A DNA stretch of 64,000 nt from DASRDU01 sp035652435 (GTDB taxonomy: Bacteria > Acidobacteriota > Blastocatellia > RBC074): NCBI GenBank assembly GCA_035652435.1, contig DASRDU010000103.1:124001-188000 (forward strand), given 5' to 3'. Positions within the stretch are counted from its first letter, which is position 1; each line of letters begins with the position of its first letter. Position numbers and translations under genes: made by a program. This document shows, in pieces, positions 51,266-63,068 of the stretch. Under the pieces are notes generated by a model. The model did no database searches. It had not been told where the DNA came from and was given only the letters and a program-made list of their open reading frames with translations.

Positions 51266-51296
51266 TTGACCCTCACGTTACGTGATCCCGTAGAGT
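51266..51296 (+). promoter_or_regulatory. MerR-type promoter with 19-base spacer and dyad
   Basis: TTGACC (51266-51271) and TAGAGT (51291-51296) are 19 bases apart, longer than the standard 17. The spacer contains a dyad CCTCACGTTACGTGATCC that overlaps the -35 box. This lengthened spacer with internal dyad is the signature of promoters controlled by MerR-family activators, which twist the DNA to align the two boxes. It lies 48 bases before the regulator start, so autoregulation is likely. Confidence 0.75.
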
Positions 51297-51343
51297 GCAA
51301 AGCAGCCGCGGGGGCCATGGTGGTCTCCGCGAGGAAAAAAGCG

Positions 51344-52192
51344 ATGGCTTACACAGTCAAACAAGTGGCCGCGATGTCGGGCGTCAGTGTGCGCACGCTT
51401 CATTTCTACGATGAAACGGGCCTGCTGAAGCCCGCCTGGTATGGGGCAAATGGCTACAGGTTCTACGAAGAGTCACAGCTCTTAAACCTCCAGCAAATTC
51501 TGTTTTACCGGGAGCTGGGGTTCGAGCTGAAGCAAATCCAACGCATCCTGGGTCGGACCGATTTCGAAAAAGTCGCTGCCCTCCAATCGCATCGGAAGGT
51601 TCTGGAGAAGAATGTCACGCGGACGCGCGCGTTGATTGAGACCATCGATAAAACCATCAGGCACTTGAAAGGAACAAAGAAAATGAAGAGTGAGGAACTG
51701 TTTACGGGCTTCAGCGTCGCCGCGGGAAAGGATCGCTTCAACGAGGGGTTCAACCGGTACGGCACGACGATTGACTGCAAGGTGTCGGGAAAGGATACCG
51801 GTGGCGCGATGTGTGTTTTGGAGGTCAACAACAGCGGGTGGCCGCGCCATGTGAACCCGGAGCAGGATGAATGGATTTACGTCATTGAGGGCGAGGTGGA
51901 GTTGGAGATCGGCAGGAAACGATTCCACCTCGGCGCTCGTGAGTCCATGTTCATTCCACGCAACGTCGAGCGCGCGTGGTCGCCCGTCAGCGCCCCTGCC
52001 CAAATCATCAATACCTACCAGCCTGCCGGCAGGATCGAGGAGTTCTTTCAGGCGCTGGCCAAATTCAAAGACTTGCCGACGCGCGAGCAGGCCATCAACA
52101 AGACCTACACCGACGAACAGAAAAACGCGATGAAACAGTTGTTTGAAGCGCACGGAATGGTTCTCACTGGCCCACCGCTTATTATTGAATGA
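51344..52192 (+). CDS. MerR-family regulator fused to cupin domain
   Basis: 282 residues from the ATG at 51344 (GAGGA upstream). Residues 1-70 form the MerR winged-helix domain (YTVKQVAAMSGVSVRTLHFY, GYRFYEESQLLNLQQI, and LGFELKQIQRIL). A coiled segment follows (about 75-108), and then a cupin barrel (about 140-225; HVNPEQDEWIYVIEGEVELE, FHLGARESMFIPRNVERAW). In most MerR proteins the C-terminus binds metals or drugs; here a cupin would bind a small ligand or metal. The gene has its own MerR-type promoter. The frame open upstream of 51344 is not protein-like. The regulated target, other than itself, is unknown. Confidence 0.92.
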   Translation: MAYTVKQVAAMSGVSVRTLHFYDETGLLKPAWYGANGYRFYEESQLLNLQQILFYRELGFELKQIQRILGRTDFEKVAALQSHRKVLEKNVTRTRALIETIDKTIRHLKGTKKMKSEELFTGFSVAAGKDRFNEGFNRYGTTIDCKVSGKDTGGAMCVLEVNNSGWPRHVNPEQDEWIYVIEGEVELEIGRKRFHLGARESMFIPRNVERAWSPVSAPAQIINTYQPAGRIEEFFQALAKFKDLPTREQAINKTYTDEQKNAMKQLFEAHGMVLTGPPLIIE

Positions 52193-52327
52193 ACGAGCGG
52201 CCTGACCAGGCGCTGCAGCGAACCCGGCCATCACGCTCTGGTTGCAATCGCCCCCCCTCGCGGGCCGGGTCGCCGAGCCCGGGTCGTTAGACAGCCTCTG
52301 GCAAGAGACGGCCCATTCCAGTTTGCT

Positions 52328-54886
52328 TCACTCATACCTGAGCGCCGTCATCGGATCCACCTTCGTCGCACGACGCGCCGGCAGATACGTTGCCAGCAGC
52401 GCAATGAGCGTCAGGAAAACTGAAACGCCGCCGAAGGCCACCGGGTCAAGCGGGCTCAGATCAATCAACGCGGCGGCGAGCAGACGCGAAATCGCCACGC
52501 CGCCGGCGATCCCGAATACTACCCCGACCACAATCAGCCGCAGCCCCTGCTTCAGAAAGAATGTGATCACGTCGCCTGCTTGTGCGCCCAAGGCAATGCG
52601 AATCCCGATTTCGCGAGTCCGCTGTGTGACGATGAATGACATCACGCCGTAGAGCCCGACCGAGGCGAGCGCGAGCGCGAGTAGCCCCAGCACGCCTGCT
52701 AGCGCGGCGATAGCGCGGAACGGGGCCATCTGGAATTCGAGCGAGTCCTCAACTTTGCGCACTGCGATGCGCAGGTTGCCGAGCGCTTCGGCTTCGCGGC
52801 GCACCGCTGACATCAGGTTGTTCGGGTCGCCTTCGGTGCGGAGGAGCAGGTATTCGCCCGAACGGTCGTCCGGTCGCAGCGGGACGTAGAGGTATGTCTC
52901 ATCCTTCTGCCACACCCAGCCGCTGCGAGTGTCGCGGGCGATGCCGATGATCTCGAATGACGGGAAGACCGATGCGGCTTCATTCCTTACTGCCGCTTCC
53001 CTGTCGGCGTCGTTGCCCGCAGCCGCCGCGCCGATGCCGATGCGTTTGCCGATGGCATCTTCGCCGGGCCAGAAGCGGCGCGCGGTTGACTCGCTGATGA
53101 CGACGACGGGCGCGCCTGAATCTGCTTCCCGTATGGTGAAGGCACGGCCACGCACCAGACGCAGGCCGAGAGTGTCGAAATATTGCGGCGAGACGAAGTT
53201 GTAATTTGCCCGCAGCGGATGATCACCCGATTGCTCTCGTCCGGGGATCGTAATCGGCGTGGTTCGCGGCGCGCTCGCCAATGGCTGCCGGTAAGCCTGG
53301 CTGATGGATTTCACGCCGGGCAGGGCGCGCAGTCGTTCGGCAAACCGGCGGCGGACTTCGGCTTCGTTGCGCCGGTCATTCTCCGTCGCGCGCAGACTGA
53401 CTGCCGCCGTCAGCACATTCTTCGTCTCAAGCCCGGTATCAACCTTCTGCACTGCCCTCAGATTTCTGACCAGCAGCCCGGCGCCGATGAGCAGCATCAG
53501 GCAGACGGCGATCTGTGTGACGACCAGCGCATTGCGCAGGCCCGACTGACTCAGGCGCTGGCCGAAGGTCGAGCCTTCATCCTTGAGCGCGACCGTCAGG
53601 TCAGGCCTGGATGATTGCAACGCCGGGGCGAGGCCCGAGGCAATTCCGGCAACGAGCGAGACGAGCAGCGCAAAACCGAAGATGCGGTAGTCAGGGTTCA
53701 GGTTGAGCGCGAACGAATCCTTCAACCCGGCTGGCACAGGAATCCAGGACATCACGACCGGGTACAGGACGCTGAGCGTCCACACGGCGAGCAATAACCC
53801 TGCGATCCCGCCCAGCGCTGAAATCAGCACGCTCTCTGTCAGCAGTTGCCTGATCACTCTCAAGCGGCTCGCGCCGAGCGCCAGGCGAACGCCGATCTCT
53901 CTTTGTCGCGTCGCGGCCCGCGCGAGCAGCAGGTTCGCCACGTTCGCACACGCGATCAATAACACCAGCCCGACCGCCACGAGCAGCGGGATGATGAGCG
54001 GCAGCAATTCCACATCCAGATTGATGAAGGCCATGCCGCTTCTGAGCGCCACGCTGGTTTTGCGATCCCTGCCCGGATACCCCTGGGCCAGTTGCCGCGC
54101 GATCAGTGTCATTTCGGCCTGCGCCTGCCCGCGCGTGACGCCGGACTTCAGTCGCCCGATCAGGACAAAAGAGTTTGCGTTGCGGTCAGTCAGCCAGCTC
54201 CGGTGATTCCATGCGCCGGACGGAAGCACTTTGTCACGCGCCATCAGCGGGATCCAGCCCGCGGGGACATCGGGCGTAGTGCCGACGAATTCGCGCCCGG
54301 TCACGCCGACGACGGTGAAGGTCTCGCCCTGAAGCCTGAGCGATCTGCCCGTCACGTTCGGGTCGGAGTCGAAATGTCGCTGCCAGAACTGGTGACTCAG
54401 CACAATTACCGGATGCGTGCCCGGCGTCAGGTCTTCTTCGGGCAGGAATGCGCGACCCAGCGCCATCTCCGCGCCCAGCACCGAAAAGTAATTGCCTGAA
54501 ACCATCTGGAGGTTGACGTACTCGGAATCGCCGGGCGACAGCACTGAAGAATCGGAACGCGCCGGCTCCGCTTCGCCCAGAGGCACGGCGACTTTGTTCC
54601 AGGCGAGCAGCCCCGAAAAGACGTTATTGCGGTCGCGGTAATCGAGGTAATCGAGGTACGAAAACAGATTCTGCCGCTCGCCCTGCTCGTCACGCCCGGA
54701 CATATTGACCAGACTGTCCGGGTCTTTGAGCGGCAGCGGTCGCAGGACAAAGGCATTGAAGACCGTAAAGAGCGCCGTGTTGACCCCGATGCCCAGGCTG
54801 AGCGTCAGCACGGCAACAACAGAGAAACCCGGTCGCTGACGCAACATCCGAACCCCATAACGCAGGTCGTGTAACAGTGTCTGCAT
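52328..54886 (-). CDS. ADOP-family orphan ABC permease (1)
   Basis: 852 residues; GGAGG precedes the start at 54886. The ADOP layout is complete: N-terminal HDLRYGVRMLRQRPGF with the signal-anchor helix VVAVLTLSLGIGVNTALFTV, a MacB-like periplasmic domain, an FtsX core (about 290-400), a second periplasmic domain, a second FtsX core (about 730-850) and the terminal motif ARRATKVDPMTALRYE. There are about eight membrane helices. ADOP permeases are abundant in Acidobacteria, almost always lack an ATPase next to them, and have no proven function. It is the last gene of the array in the direction of transcription. Confidence 0.93.
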   Translation of the reverse strand: MQTLLHDLRYGVRMLRQRPGFSVVAVLTLSLGIGVNTALFTVFNAFVLRPLPLKDPDSLVNMSGRDEQGERQNLFSYLDYLDYRDRNNVFSGLLAWNKVAVPLGEAEPARSDSSVLSPGDSEYVNLQMVSGNYFSVLGAEMALGRAFLPEEDLTPGTHPVIVLSHQFWQRHFDSDPNVTGRSLRLQGETFTVVGVTGREFVGTTPDVPAGWIPLMARDKVLPSGAWNHRSWLTDRNANSFVLIGRLKSGVTRGQAQAEMTLIARQLAQGYPGRDRKTSVALRSGMAFINLDVELLPLIIPLLVAVGLVLLIACANVANLLLARAATRQREIGVRLALGASRLRVIRQLLTESVLISALGGIAGLLLAVWTLSVLYPVVMSWIPVPAGLKDSFALNLNPDYRIFGFALLVSLVAGIASGLAPALQSSRPDLTVALKDEGSTFGQRLSQSGLRNALVVTQIAVCLMLLIGAGLLVRNLRAVQKVDTGLETKNVLTAAVSLRATENDRRNEAEVRRRFAERLRALPGVKSISQAYRQPLASAPRTTPITIPGREQSGDHPLRANYNFVSPQYFDTLGLRLVRGRAFTIREADSGAPVVVISESTARRFWPGEDAIGKRIGIGAAAAGNDADREAAVRNEAASVFPSFEIIGIARDTRSGWVWQKDETYLYVPLRPDDRSGEYLLLRTEGDPNNLMSAVRREAEALGNLRIAVRKVEDSLEFQMAPFRAIAALAGVLGLLALALASVGLYGVMSFIVTQRTREIGIRIALGAQAGDVITFFLKQGLRLIVVGVVFGIAGGVAISRLLAAALIDLSPLDPVAFGGVSVFLTLIALLATYLPARRATKVDPMTALRYE

Positions 54887-54898
54887 AATCCTCCGGAA

Positions 54899-54969
54899 GC
54901 TGTCAGCCTTCAGCGATCAGCGGTCAGCCAAACACTCTGGCTGAAAGCTGAGAGCTGACAGCTGATCGC
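54899..54969. repeat. heptad inverted repeat between ADOP genes 1 and 2
   Basis: The left arm (54899-54929) reads in sevens: GCTGTCA, GCCTTCA, GCGATCA, GCGGTCA, GCC. The right arm (54939-54969) reads GGCTGAA, AGCTGAG, AGCTGAC, AGCTGAT, CGC, the complementary unit. The gap between the arms is nine bases. It fills the space between the start of gene 1 and the stop of gene 2. Confidence 0.85.
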
Positions 54970-57429
54970 TTATTCGTACCTGAGCGCGACCATCGGGTCC
55001 ACTTTCGTCGCCCGCCGCGCCGGGACGAGACAGGCCGCGAGCGCCACCGCGGCGAGCAGCACCACGACTGAGGTAAACGTGACCGGGTCGGTCGAGCTGA
55101 CTTCAAAGAGCAGCCCCGCCATCACGCGCGTCAGCAGGAAGGCGCCGAGTATCCCGATGCCCACGCCCGAGAGAGACATCACGAGCCCCTGCCCGACGAC
55201 GAGCCGGAGCACGTCGCGCCGGCTGGCGCCGAGGGCCATGCGGATGCCGATCTCCTGCGTGCGCTGCGACACGGTGTATGACATCACGCCGTAAATCCCG
55301 ACCGCCGCGAGTACGAGCGCGATGACGGAGAAAGTCGCGAGCAGCAGCGAGAGGAACCGCGGCCTGACGAGCGAATCGGCGACGATGTCAGACATCGTTT
55401 GCAAGCCATAAACGGGCAGGCCCGGATCAAGCTCACGGACCGCCGAGCGGACGGCCGACGCGACCAGAGTCGGATTGCCTTCGGTGCGCACCACGAAGTT
55501 CATGTTGCCGAAGCCGACGGATTGGGCAGCCGCTGCCTGATGGAGCGGGAAATAGAGTTCAGTCCCGGCGGGTTTATCCACGCCGATGTTCTTCGTGTCC
55601 TCGACCACGCCGACGACGGTGAACCAGACCGGCGGGTCGGCGAAAGACGGGTTGACTCGCCGCCCGACGGGGCTGCCCTGCCAGAACCGCCGCGCCATCG
55701 CCTGATTGACGACCACGACCCGTTGCGCGGTCTCGGCGCGGTCCGCCAGTTCGAAGGTGCGCCCTTCGACCGTGCGGATGCCCATCGTTTTGAAGTAATC
55801 CTCGGTGACGATGTTCCAGAAATCCACGTTCTCGGCCGGGCCTTCGGGCGTGGCCTTGTAATCTTCGATGTCGGTGTCGTTGGCGTTGAGCGGCCTGAGC
55901 GGCGGCAGCCCGCTCGACCTGGCGGCGGACTTGACGCCGGGCAGCGCCGCCAGTCGCTCCTGCAGGGCCGTCGCGAAGCGCAGGCGGTCCGGGTTCTGAT
56001 ACCTGCTCTGCGGCAGCGCCAGACTGAACGAGAGTACGCCCTGCGGGTTGAAGCCGAGTTCGACCTGCCGCAGTTTCCAGAAGGCGCGGATCATGAGCCC
56101 CGACCCGATCACCAGCACGACGGCCAGGGCGATCTCGGTTATGACCAGAATCTTCCTGAGCGTCTGCCGGCCCGCGCCGCCCGCCGTCCTGAGGCCCGCG
56201 CCGCGCAGCCAGTTCGAGAGGTTCTGCTCGTGGATCTGCGCCATCGGGGCGAGCGCGAAAATGAAGACCGAGAGGATCGAGATGCCGAGCGTGAAGGCCA
56301 GTACCGGCAGGTCAATGCCGATCTCGCCGGTCCGCGGGACGCTCGCGGGCGCCACCGCCATCACCAGCTTCAACCCGCCGTAAGCGAGCAGCAGGCCCGC
56401 GCCCGCGCCGAACAGCACCATGAGCATTCCTTCGGTCAGGAACTGCCTGAGGATTCTCCGCCGCCCCGCGCCGAGCGCCAGCCGCACGGCGAATTCACGG
56501 TGCCGGGCCTCGGAGCGCGCGAGCATCAGGTTTGCCACGTTCACACACGCGATCAGCAGCACGAACCCCACCGCCCCGAGCAGCATGAGTACCGCCGGCC
56601 GCGCCGAGGCGACGACATCCTCGTGCAGCGGCACCATCAGCACGGGGTGTTTTTCCGGGTTGAGCAGGTGCATGGAGGGCTTTTCATTCTTCCAGCCGGC
56701 CATCAGCGAAGCCATCTCGGCGCGGGCCTGCTCAATGGTTACGCCCTGTTTGAGCCGGCCGATGAGGTAGAGGAAGTGGCTGCTGCGGCCCCCGGGGTTG
56801 GCCGGGTCGAACTGAAAGGAGACCCAGACGTCGGCCGGGTCGTTAGTGCCCGGCGGGAAGACGTACCCGCGCGGCATCACGCCGATGACGGTGAAGGGCC
56901 GCGCGTTGATCTGGATCTGCCTGCCGATGATGTCCGGCTGCCCGCCGAACGCGCGCCGCCACAACGCGTCCGAAATCAGCGCCGTGAGCGGCCCGCCCTT
57001 CACGTCCTCTTCGGGCGTAAAGTTGCGCCCCATCGCCGGCTGCACGCCGAGCGCATCAATCAGCCCGCGTGTGACCGCCGCCGACGTGACGCGAATGGGG
57101 TCGCCGGTCGTCCCCACGTTCACCCCACCTGACGACCAGGCGCCGATTGACTCCCAGGATCTCGCGTCCTTCTGAATCTCCATGAATTCGGGCGGCGAGA
57201 CCCAGAATTTCCGCAGGTCCAGCCCCCCCAGGAACTCGCTGTAGACGCGCACCAGTTTTCCCGGCTCGCGGTACGGCAGTGGCCTGAGCAGCACGCCGTT
57301 GACGACCGAGAAGATCGCCGTGTTCGCACCGATGCCAATCGCGAGCGTCAACACCGCGACGATGGTAAACCCGGGCCGCCCGGCCAGCAGGCGAATCCCG
57401 TATTGCAGATCCTGAAACAGAGTCCTCAT
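54970..57429 (-). CDS. ADOP-family orphan ABC permease (2)
   Basis: 819 residues from the ATG at 57429, which has GGAGGAG upstream; the frame continues upstream through the heptad repeat but that part is not coding. The ADOP elements are seen in order: QDLQYGIRLLAGRPGF, VVNGVLLRPLPYREP, two MacB-like periplasmic domains, two FtsX cores and the terminal ARRATKVDPMVALRYE. The coupling motif QRTQEIGIRMALGASRRD is present in the second core. No ATPase is encoded nearby. The permease may borrow an ATPase from elsewhere or act without one; neither is shown. Confidence 0.93.
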   Translation of the reverse strand: MRTLFQDLQYGIRLLAGRPGFTIVAVLTLAIGIGANTAIFSVVNGVLLRPLPYREPGKLVRVYSEFLGGLDLRKFWVSPPEFMEIQKDARSWESIGAWSSGGVNVGTTGDPIRVTSAAVTRGLIDALGVQPAMGRNFTPEEDVKGGPLTALISDALWRRAFGGQPDIIGRQIQINARPFTVIGVMPRGYVFPPGTNDPADVWVSFQFDPANPGGRSSHFLYLIGRLKQGVTIEQARAEMASLMAGWKNEKPSMHLLNPEKHPVLMVPLHEDVVASARPAVLMLLGAVGFVLLIACVNVANLMLARSEARHREFAVRLALGAGRRRILRQFLTEGMLMVLFGAGAGLLLAYGGLKLVMAVAPASVPRTGEIGIDLPVLAFTLGISILSVFIFALAPMAQIHEQNLSNWLRGAGLRTAGGAGRQTLRKILVITEIALAVVLVIGSGLMIRAFWKLRQVELGFNPQGVLSFSLALPQSRYQNPDRLRFATALQERLAALPGVKSAARSSGLPPLRPLNANDTDIEDYKATPEGPAENVDFWNIVTEDYFKTMGIRTVEGRTFELADRAETAQRVVVVNQAMARRFWQGSPVGRRVNPSFADPPVWFTVVGVVEDTKNIGVDKPAGTELYFPLHQAAAAQSVGFGNMNFVVRTEGNPTLVASAVRSAVRELDPGLPVYGLQTMSDIVADSLVRPRFLSLLLATFSVIALVLAAVGIYGVMSYTVSQRTQEIGIRMALGASRRDVLRLVVGQGLVMSLSGVGIGILGAFLLTRVMAGLLFEVSSTDPVTFTSVVVLLAAVALAACLVPARRATKVDPMVALRYE

Positions 57430-57445
57430 GATCTCCTCCACAGTT

Positions 57446-57499
57446 GATTGCAGATTGCAGATTGCAGATTGTGCTGAACGACAATCTGCAATCTGCAAT
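57446..57499. repeat. heptad inverted repeat between ADOP genes 2 and 3
   Basis: The left arm is GATTGCAGATTGCAG and continues to 57472, a clean seven-base repeat of GCAGATT in three copies. The right arm (57481-57499) has two copies of AATCTGC. A 19-base perfect match joins 57454-57472 and 57481-57499 with an 8-base loop. This is the cleanest heptamer of the group. Confidence 0.92.
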
Positions 57500-59956
<2,457 letters not shown>

Positions 59957-59970
59957 CGGTCATCCTCCGG

Positions 59971-60078
59971 GGGGAAGTCGGGAGTCAGAAGTCGGAAGCC
60001 AAAGCGCAGTAACCTGCCCGCATTCCAACTGCTATTTCCCGTCTATCAACTTCCGACTTCTGACTCCCGACTTTCCCC
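59971..60078. repeat. heptad inverted repeat between ADOP gene 3 and the small secreted gene
   Basis: The left arm (59971-59998) reads GTCGGGA, GTCAGAA, GTCGGAA within a purine-rich context. The right arm (60050-60078) is the exact reverse complement except for one extra base. The paired stretch is 24 bases without mismatch. The loop is 51 bases. It lies 15 bases before the start of gene 3 on the minus strand. Confidence 0.9.
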
Positions 60079-60084
60079 TTCCCA

Positions 60085-60546
60085 CTACTGAGTTTTGCCC
60101 GCCGGCTTCCGGGTGACTTTCCAGGTTCCTTTTTCGGCGACGTCTGTCGAGCCTTTGGGCAGGACGGAGTAAGTGCCTTCAAATTGCTCTCCCTGGAATG
60201 TCCCTTCAATCGTGACTTCCACTTCACCGTTCGGGGGCTCAATCTTCGCTTTCAACTTCCCCTCCGCGATCTGGAGCGATTTCATCTCGGCCGTCTGCTC
60301 CCCGTCCTGATTGGTGAATTTCACCGTCCCGCGCCACTGTCCTTTCTCGTCTTTGCTCAGGATGTAGGTGAGCGCGCCCGTATTCCCGTCCACGGTACTG
60401 TACGATCCGGTCCACGTGCCGGCATACTTCTGATCGTCCGACTGCTTCCCTCGGGGGCTGGCGGACCCGCCGGCGGCCGACAGGCCCGGCAGGATCGTCA
60501 GCATCAAAGAAACCACGGGCAGCATCCGGAAAAGTCTGCTTCGCAT
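60085..60546 (-). CDS. small secreted protein inside the ADOP array
   Basis: 153 residues with a signal peptide (FRMLPVVSLMLTILPGLSAA); GGAGAGG precedes the ATG at 60546. The mature part is beta-rich with repeated GTWTGSYST, WRGTVKFTN, VEVTIEGTFQG and EGTYSVLPK strands, so a small barrel (lipocalin-like or DUF-type) is plausible; no family was recognised. It is the only non-permease gene between the ADOP genes, on the same strand and closely spaced, so it may be a substrate or partner of a permease. That is inference. Confidence 0.8.
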   Translation of the reverse strand: MRSRLFRMLPVVSLMLTILPGLSAAGGSASPRGKQSDDQKYAGTWTGSYSTVDGNTGALTYILSKDEKGQWRGTVKFTNQDGEQTAEMKSLQIAEGKLKAKIEPPNGEVEVTIEGTFQGEQFEGTYSVLPKGSTDVAEKGTWKVTRKPAGKTQ

Positions 60547-60619
60547 AATTACCTCTCCTGGTTTTCGGCTTCAGGGCGCAAGCCCGGCCGCCGCGTTTTC
60601 ATCCTGACGACTGGAGTCT

Positions 60620-63055
60620 TCATTCATATCTGAGCGCGACCATCGGGTCAGTCCTGGTCGCCCGCCGCGCCGGGATGTAACACGCAGCGAACGCGACTAC
60701 GGCCAGCAGCAAAGCCACCGCGGCGAACGTCACCGGGTCAGTCGCGCTCACGCCGAAGAGCAGGCTCGCCATCACGCGCGTCAGGGCGAATGCCCCGGCC
60801 AGCCCGATCACCGCGCCCACGAGTACGAGCCCCATGCCCTGGCGGACGACCAGCCTGAGTACGTCGCCCGCGCGGGCGCCGAGCGCCATGCGGATGCCGA
60901 TCTCGTGCGTCCGTTGCGCGACCGAATAACTCATCACGCCGTAGAGCCCGACCGCGGTCAGGACGAGCGCCAGCGCGGCAAACAGGCCGAGCAGCAGCGT
61001 ATTGAATCGCGGCTCGGCGACCGACGCCGTCAGGTGCTGGTCGAGGGTTTTGATGTTGAAGACCGGCAATTCCCGGTCGAGCGCCTGCACTTCACTGCGC
61101 GCGGCGGCGATCAGGCCGCCCGGGTCGCTCCCCGCGCGAACGACGAGCGTCATCGAGTTGCGCGGCACCTGCCCATGCGAGACGTAGATTTCCGGCTGAG
61201 GCTCGCCGCCGAGGCTGGCGTGCTTCGCGTCACTGACGATGCCGACGATCTCGCGCATCAGTATGCCGCGCTTATCAATCGCGAAGCTCGGGTTGATGCG
61301 TTTGCCGATCGGGTCCTGACCCGGGAAAAACCGGCGCGCCAGCGTTTCGTTGATGATCGCCACGGGAGTGGAACCCAGGTCATCACGCGCCGTGAAATCG
61401 CGCCCCCTCGTGAGTGACATCCCCATCGTGCGGAAATAACCCGGCGTGACGGTGCGGAGGTCGGAGTCATAGGGGAAAGGCTGGTTCGGGGCGAGCGTCA
61501 TGCCTTCGATGGAGAACCCCACGCCTGACCCCTGGCCGCTCAGCGGCAGTGGCGAGATGGCGCTGACGCTCTTCACGCCGGGCAGCGTTTCGAGGCGCGA
61601 AACGAGCTGTTGATAAAAGGCGGGGACCTGCGCCTGCTGATACCGGTTGCCGGGCAGCCCGATTCTGAAAGTCAGCACGTTGTGCGTGTCGAAGCCGGGA
61701 TTGACGCGCTGCAAACGCATGAAGCTGTTCACGAGCAGTCCCGCGCAGACGAGCAGCATGAGCGCGATGGCGACCTCCGCCACCACGAGCGCGCTGCGGA
61801 CGCGATTGCGGTGCGCGCCTTCACCCGATCCCTTGCCGCCTTCCTTGAGTGCTTCAGTCAGGTCGGACTTCGAAGCCTGCCACGCGGGCGCGAGGCCGAA
61901 CAGCACTCCGGTCAGAAGCGAGACGAGCAGGGTGAAGCCGAGGACGCGCGCGTCAAGACTCGTTTCAGTCGTGCGCGGCAGTCCCTTAGGCACCATCGCG
62001 AGGAGCAGGTCAGTCCCCCAGAGGGCCAGCAGCAATCCGATAATCCCGCCGCCGAAGGAGAGCAGCACGCTTTCAGTCAGCAGTTGCCGGATGACGCGCC
62101 AGCGGCCCGCGCCGAGGGCCGTGCGGATCGCGATCTCCCGCTGCCTGCCGGCGGCGCGCGCGAGCAGCAGGTTCGCCACGTTCGCGCACGCGATCAACAG
62201 CACGCACCCGACCGCCCCGAACAGCACCAGGAGCGCCAGCCGGACGTTGCGAACCAGATCCGCGTGCATCGGCACCAGCTCCACGCCGAAGTTCGTATGG
62301 GTATCGGGGTAGAGCTTCGCCAGGCGCTCGGCGACAGCCTGCATCTCCCCCCTGGCCTGCGCGAGCGTCAGGCCCGGTTTAAGCCGGGCCACCACGTCAA
62401 AGCCATGATTGCCGCGCTGCCCGGTGACCGGGGCCGGCCCTTCGGCGACGAAGGCGGTGCTGGCCCACAGGTCAATCGAATCCTGCTGAATCGGGAAAAC
62501 AAAACCCGCGGGCATCACCCCGACCACCGTGCAGCTCTGGCTGTTGATCGTGATCGTCTGCCCCAGGACATTCGGGTCGGAGCCGAATCGCTGCTGCCAC
62601 AGACCGTGGCCGAGGATCACGGCGCGCCCCCCCGCCTTGTCCTCTTCGGGCAGAAAGGCTCTGCCCAGCTGCGGCGACACTCTGAGCAGCGGGAACAGGT
62701 CCGCCGTGACGACCGTGCCGCGCAGGTGCAGCGGTTCACCCCGCCCGGTCAGCGTAAAATCCCTGTCGGTCCACGCTGCCATGCGCTCAAAGACCGACTG
62801 TTGCGTTCGGAAGTCAGCGAAGTCCGGGTAAGTGAGCGGGACCTGGCTTTCCTGTTCAGTGTGATTCCACACGCGCAGGAGCCGGTCGGGAGCGGCGAAC
62901 GGCAGCGGGCGGAGCAGCACCGCATTGATGACGCTGAAAATCGCCGTGTTCGCCCCGATCCCGAGCGCCAGCGCGACCACGGCAATGGCCGTGAAGCCGG
63001 GTTTTCTGAGCAGCATTCTTGCGCCGTAGCGCACGTCCTGTAAGAGTGTCTGCAT
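60620..63055 (-). CDS. ADOP-family orphan ABC permease (4)
   Basis: 811 residues; CGGAGGAATT precedes the ATG at 63055. ADOP elements: QDVRYGARMLLRKPGF, SVINAVLLRPLPFAAP, a MacB-like periplasmic domain, first FtsX core (about 260-380), second periplasmic domain, second core (about 690-810) and the end ARRATRTDPMVALRYE. The coupling motif QRTHEIGIRMALGARAGD is present. It is followed 73 bases later by the small secreted gene, with no heptad repeat on that side. Confidence 0.93.
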   Translation of the reverse strand: MQTLLQDVRYGARMLLRKPGFTAIAVVALALGIGANTAIFSVINAVLLRPLPFAAPDRLLRVWNHTEQESQVPLTYPDFADFRTQQSVFERMAAWTDRDFTLTGRGEPLHLRGTVVTADLFPLLRVSPQLGRAFLPEEDKAGGRAVILGHGLWQQRFGSDPNVLGQTITINSQSCTVVGVMPAGFVFPIQQDSIDLWASTAFVAEGPAPVTGQRGNHGFDVVARLKPGLTLAQARGEMQAVAERLAKLYPDTHTNFGVELVPMHADLVRNVRLALLVLFGAVGCVLLIACANVANLLLARAAGRQREIAIRTALGAGRWRVIRQLLTESVLLSFGGGIIGLLLALWGTDLLLAMVPKGLPRTTETSLDARVLGFTLLVSLLTGVLFGLAPAWQASKSDLTEALKEGGKGSGEGAHRNRVRSALVVAEVAIALMLLVCAGLLVNSFMRLQRVNPGFDTHNVLTFRIGLPGNRYQQAQVPAFYQQLVSRLETLPGVKSVSAISPLPLSGQGSGVGFSIEGMTLAPNQPFPYDSDLRTVTPGYFRTMGMSLTRGRDFTARDDLGSTPVAIINETLARRFFPGQDPIGKRINPSFAIDKRGILMREIVGIVSDAKHASLGGEPQPEIYVSHGQVPRNSMTLVVRAGSDPGGLIAAARSEVQALDRELPVFNIKTLDQHLTASVAEPRFNTLLLGLFAALALVLTAVGLYGVMSYSVAQRTHEIGIRMALGARAGDVLRLVVRQGMGLVLVGAVIGLAGAFALTRVMASLLFGVSATDPVTFAAVALLLAVVAFAACYIPARRATRTDPMVALRYE

Positions 63056-63068
63056 AATTCCTCCGAGG

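Noticed and set aside
55399..57132. 577-codon plus-strand frame within the ADOP array (and a similar one at 61610-63043)
   Set aside because: Both are antisense to well-recognised permeases and are rich in Arg, Gln, His and Glu, as expected for shadows.
57446..57499. Repeat array that might be taken for a CRISPR
   Set aside because: The unit is seven bases, there are no spacers, the second half is inverted, and no cas gene is present.
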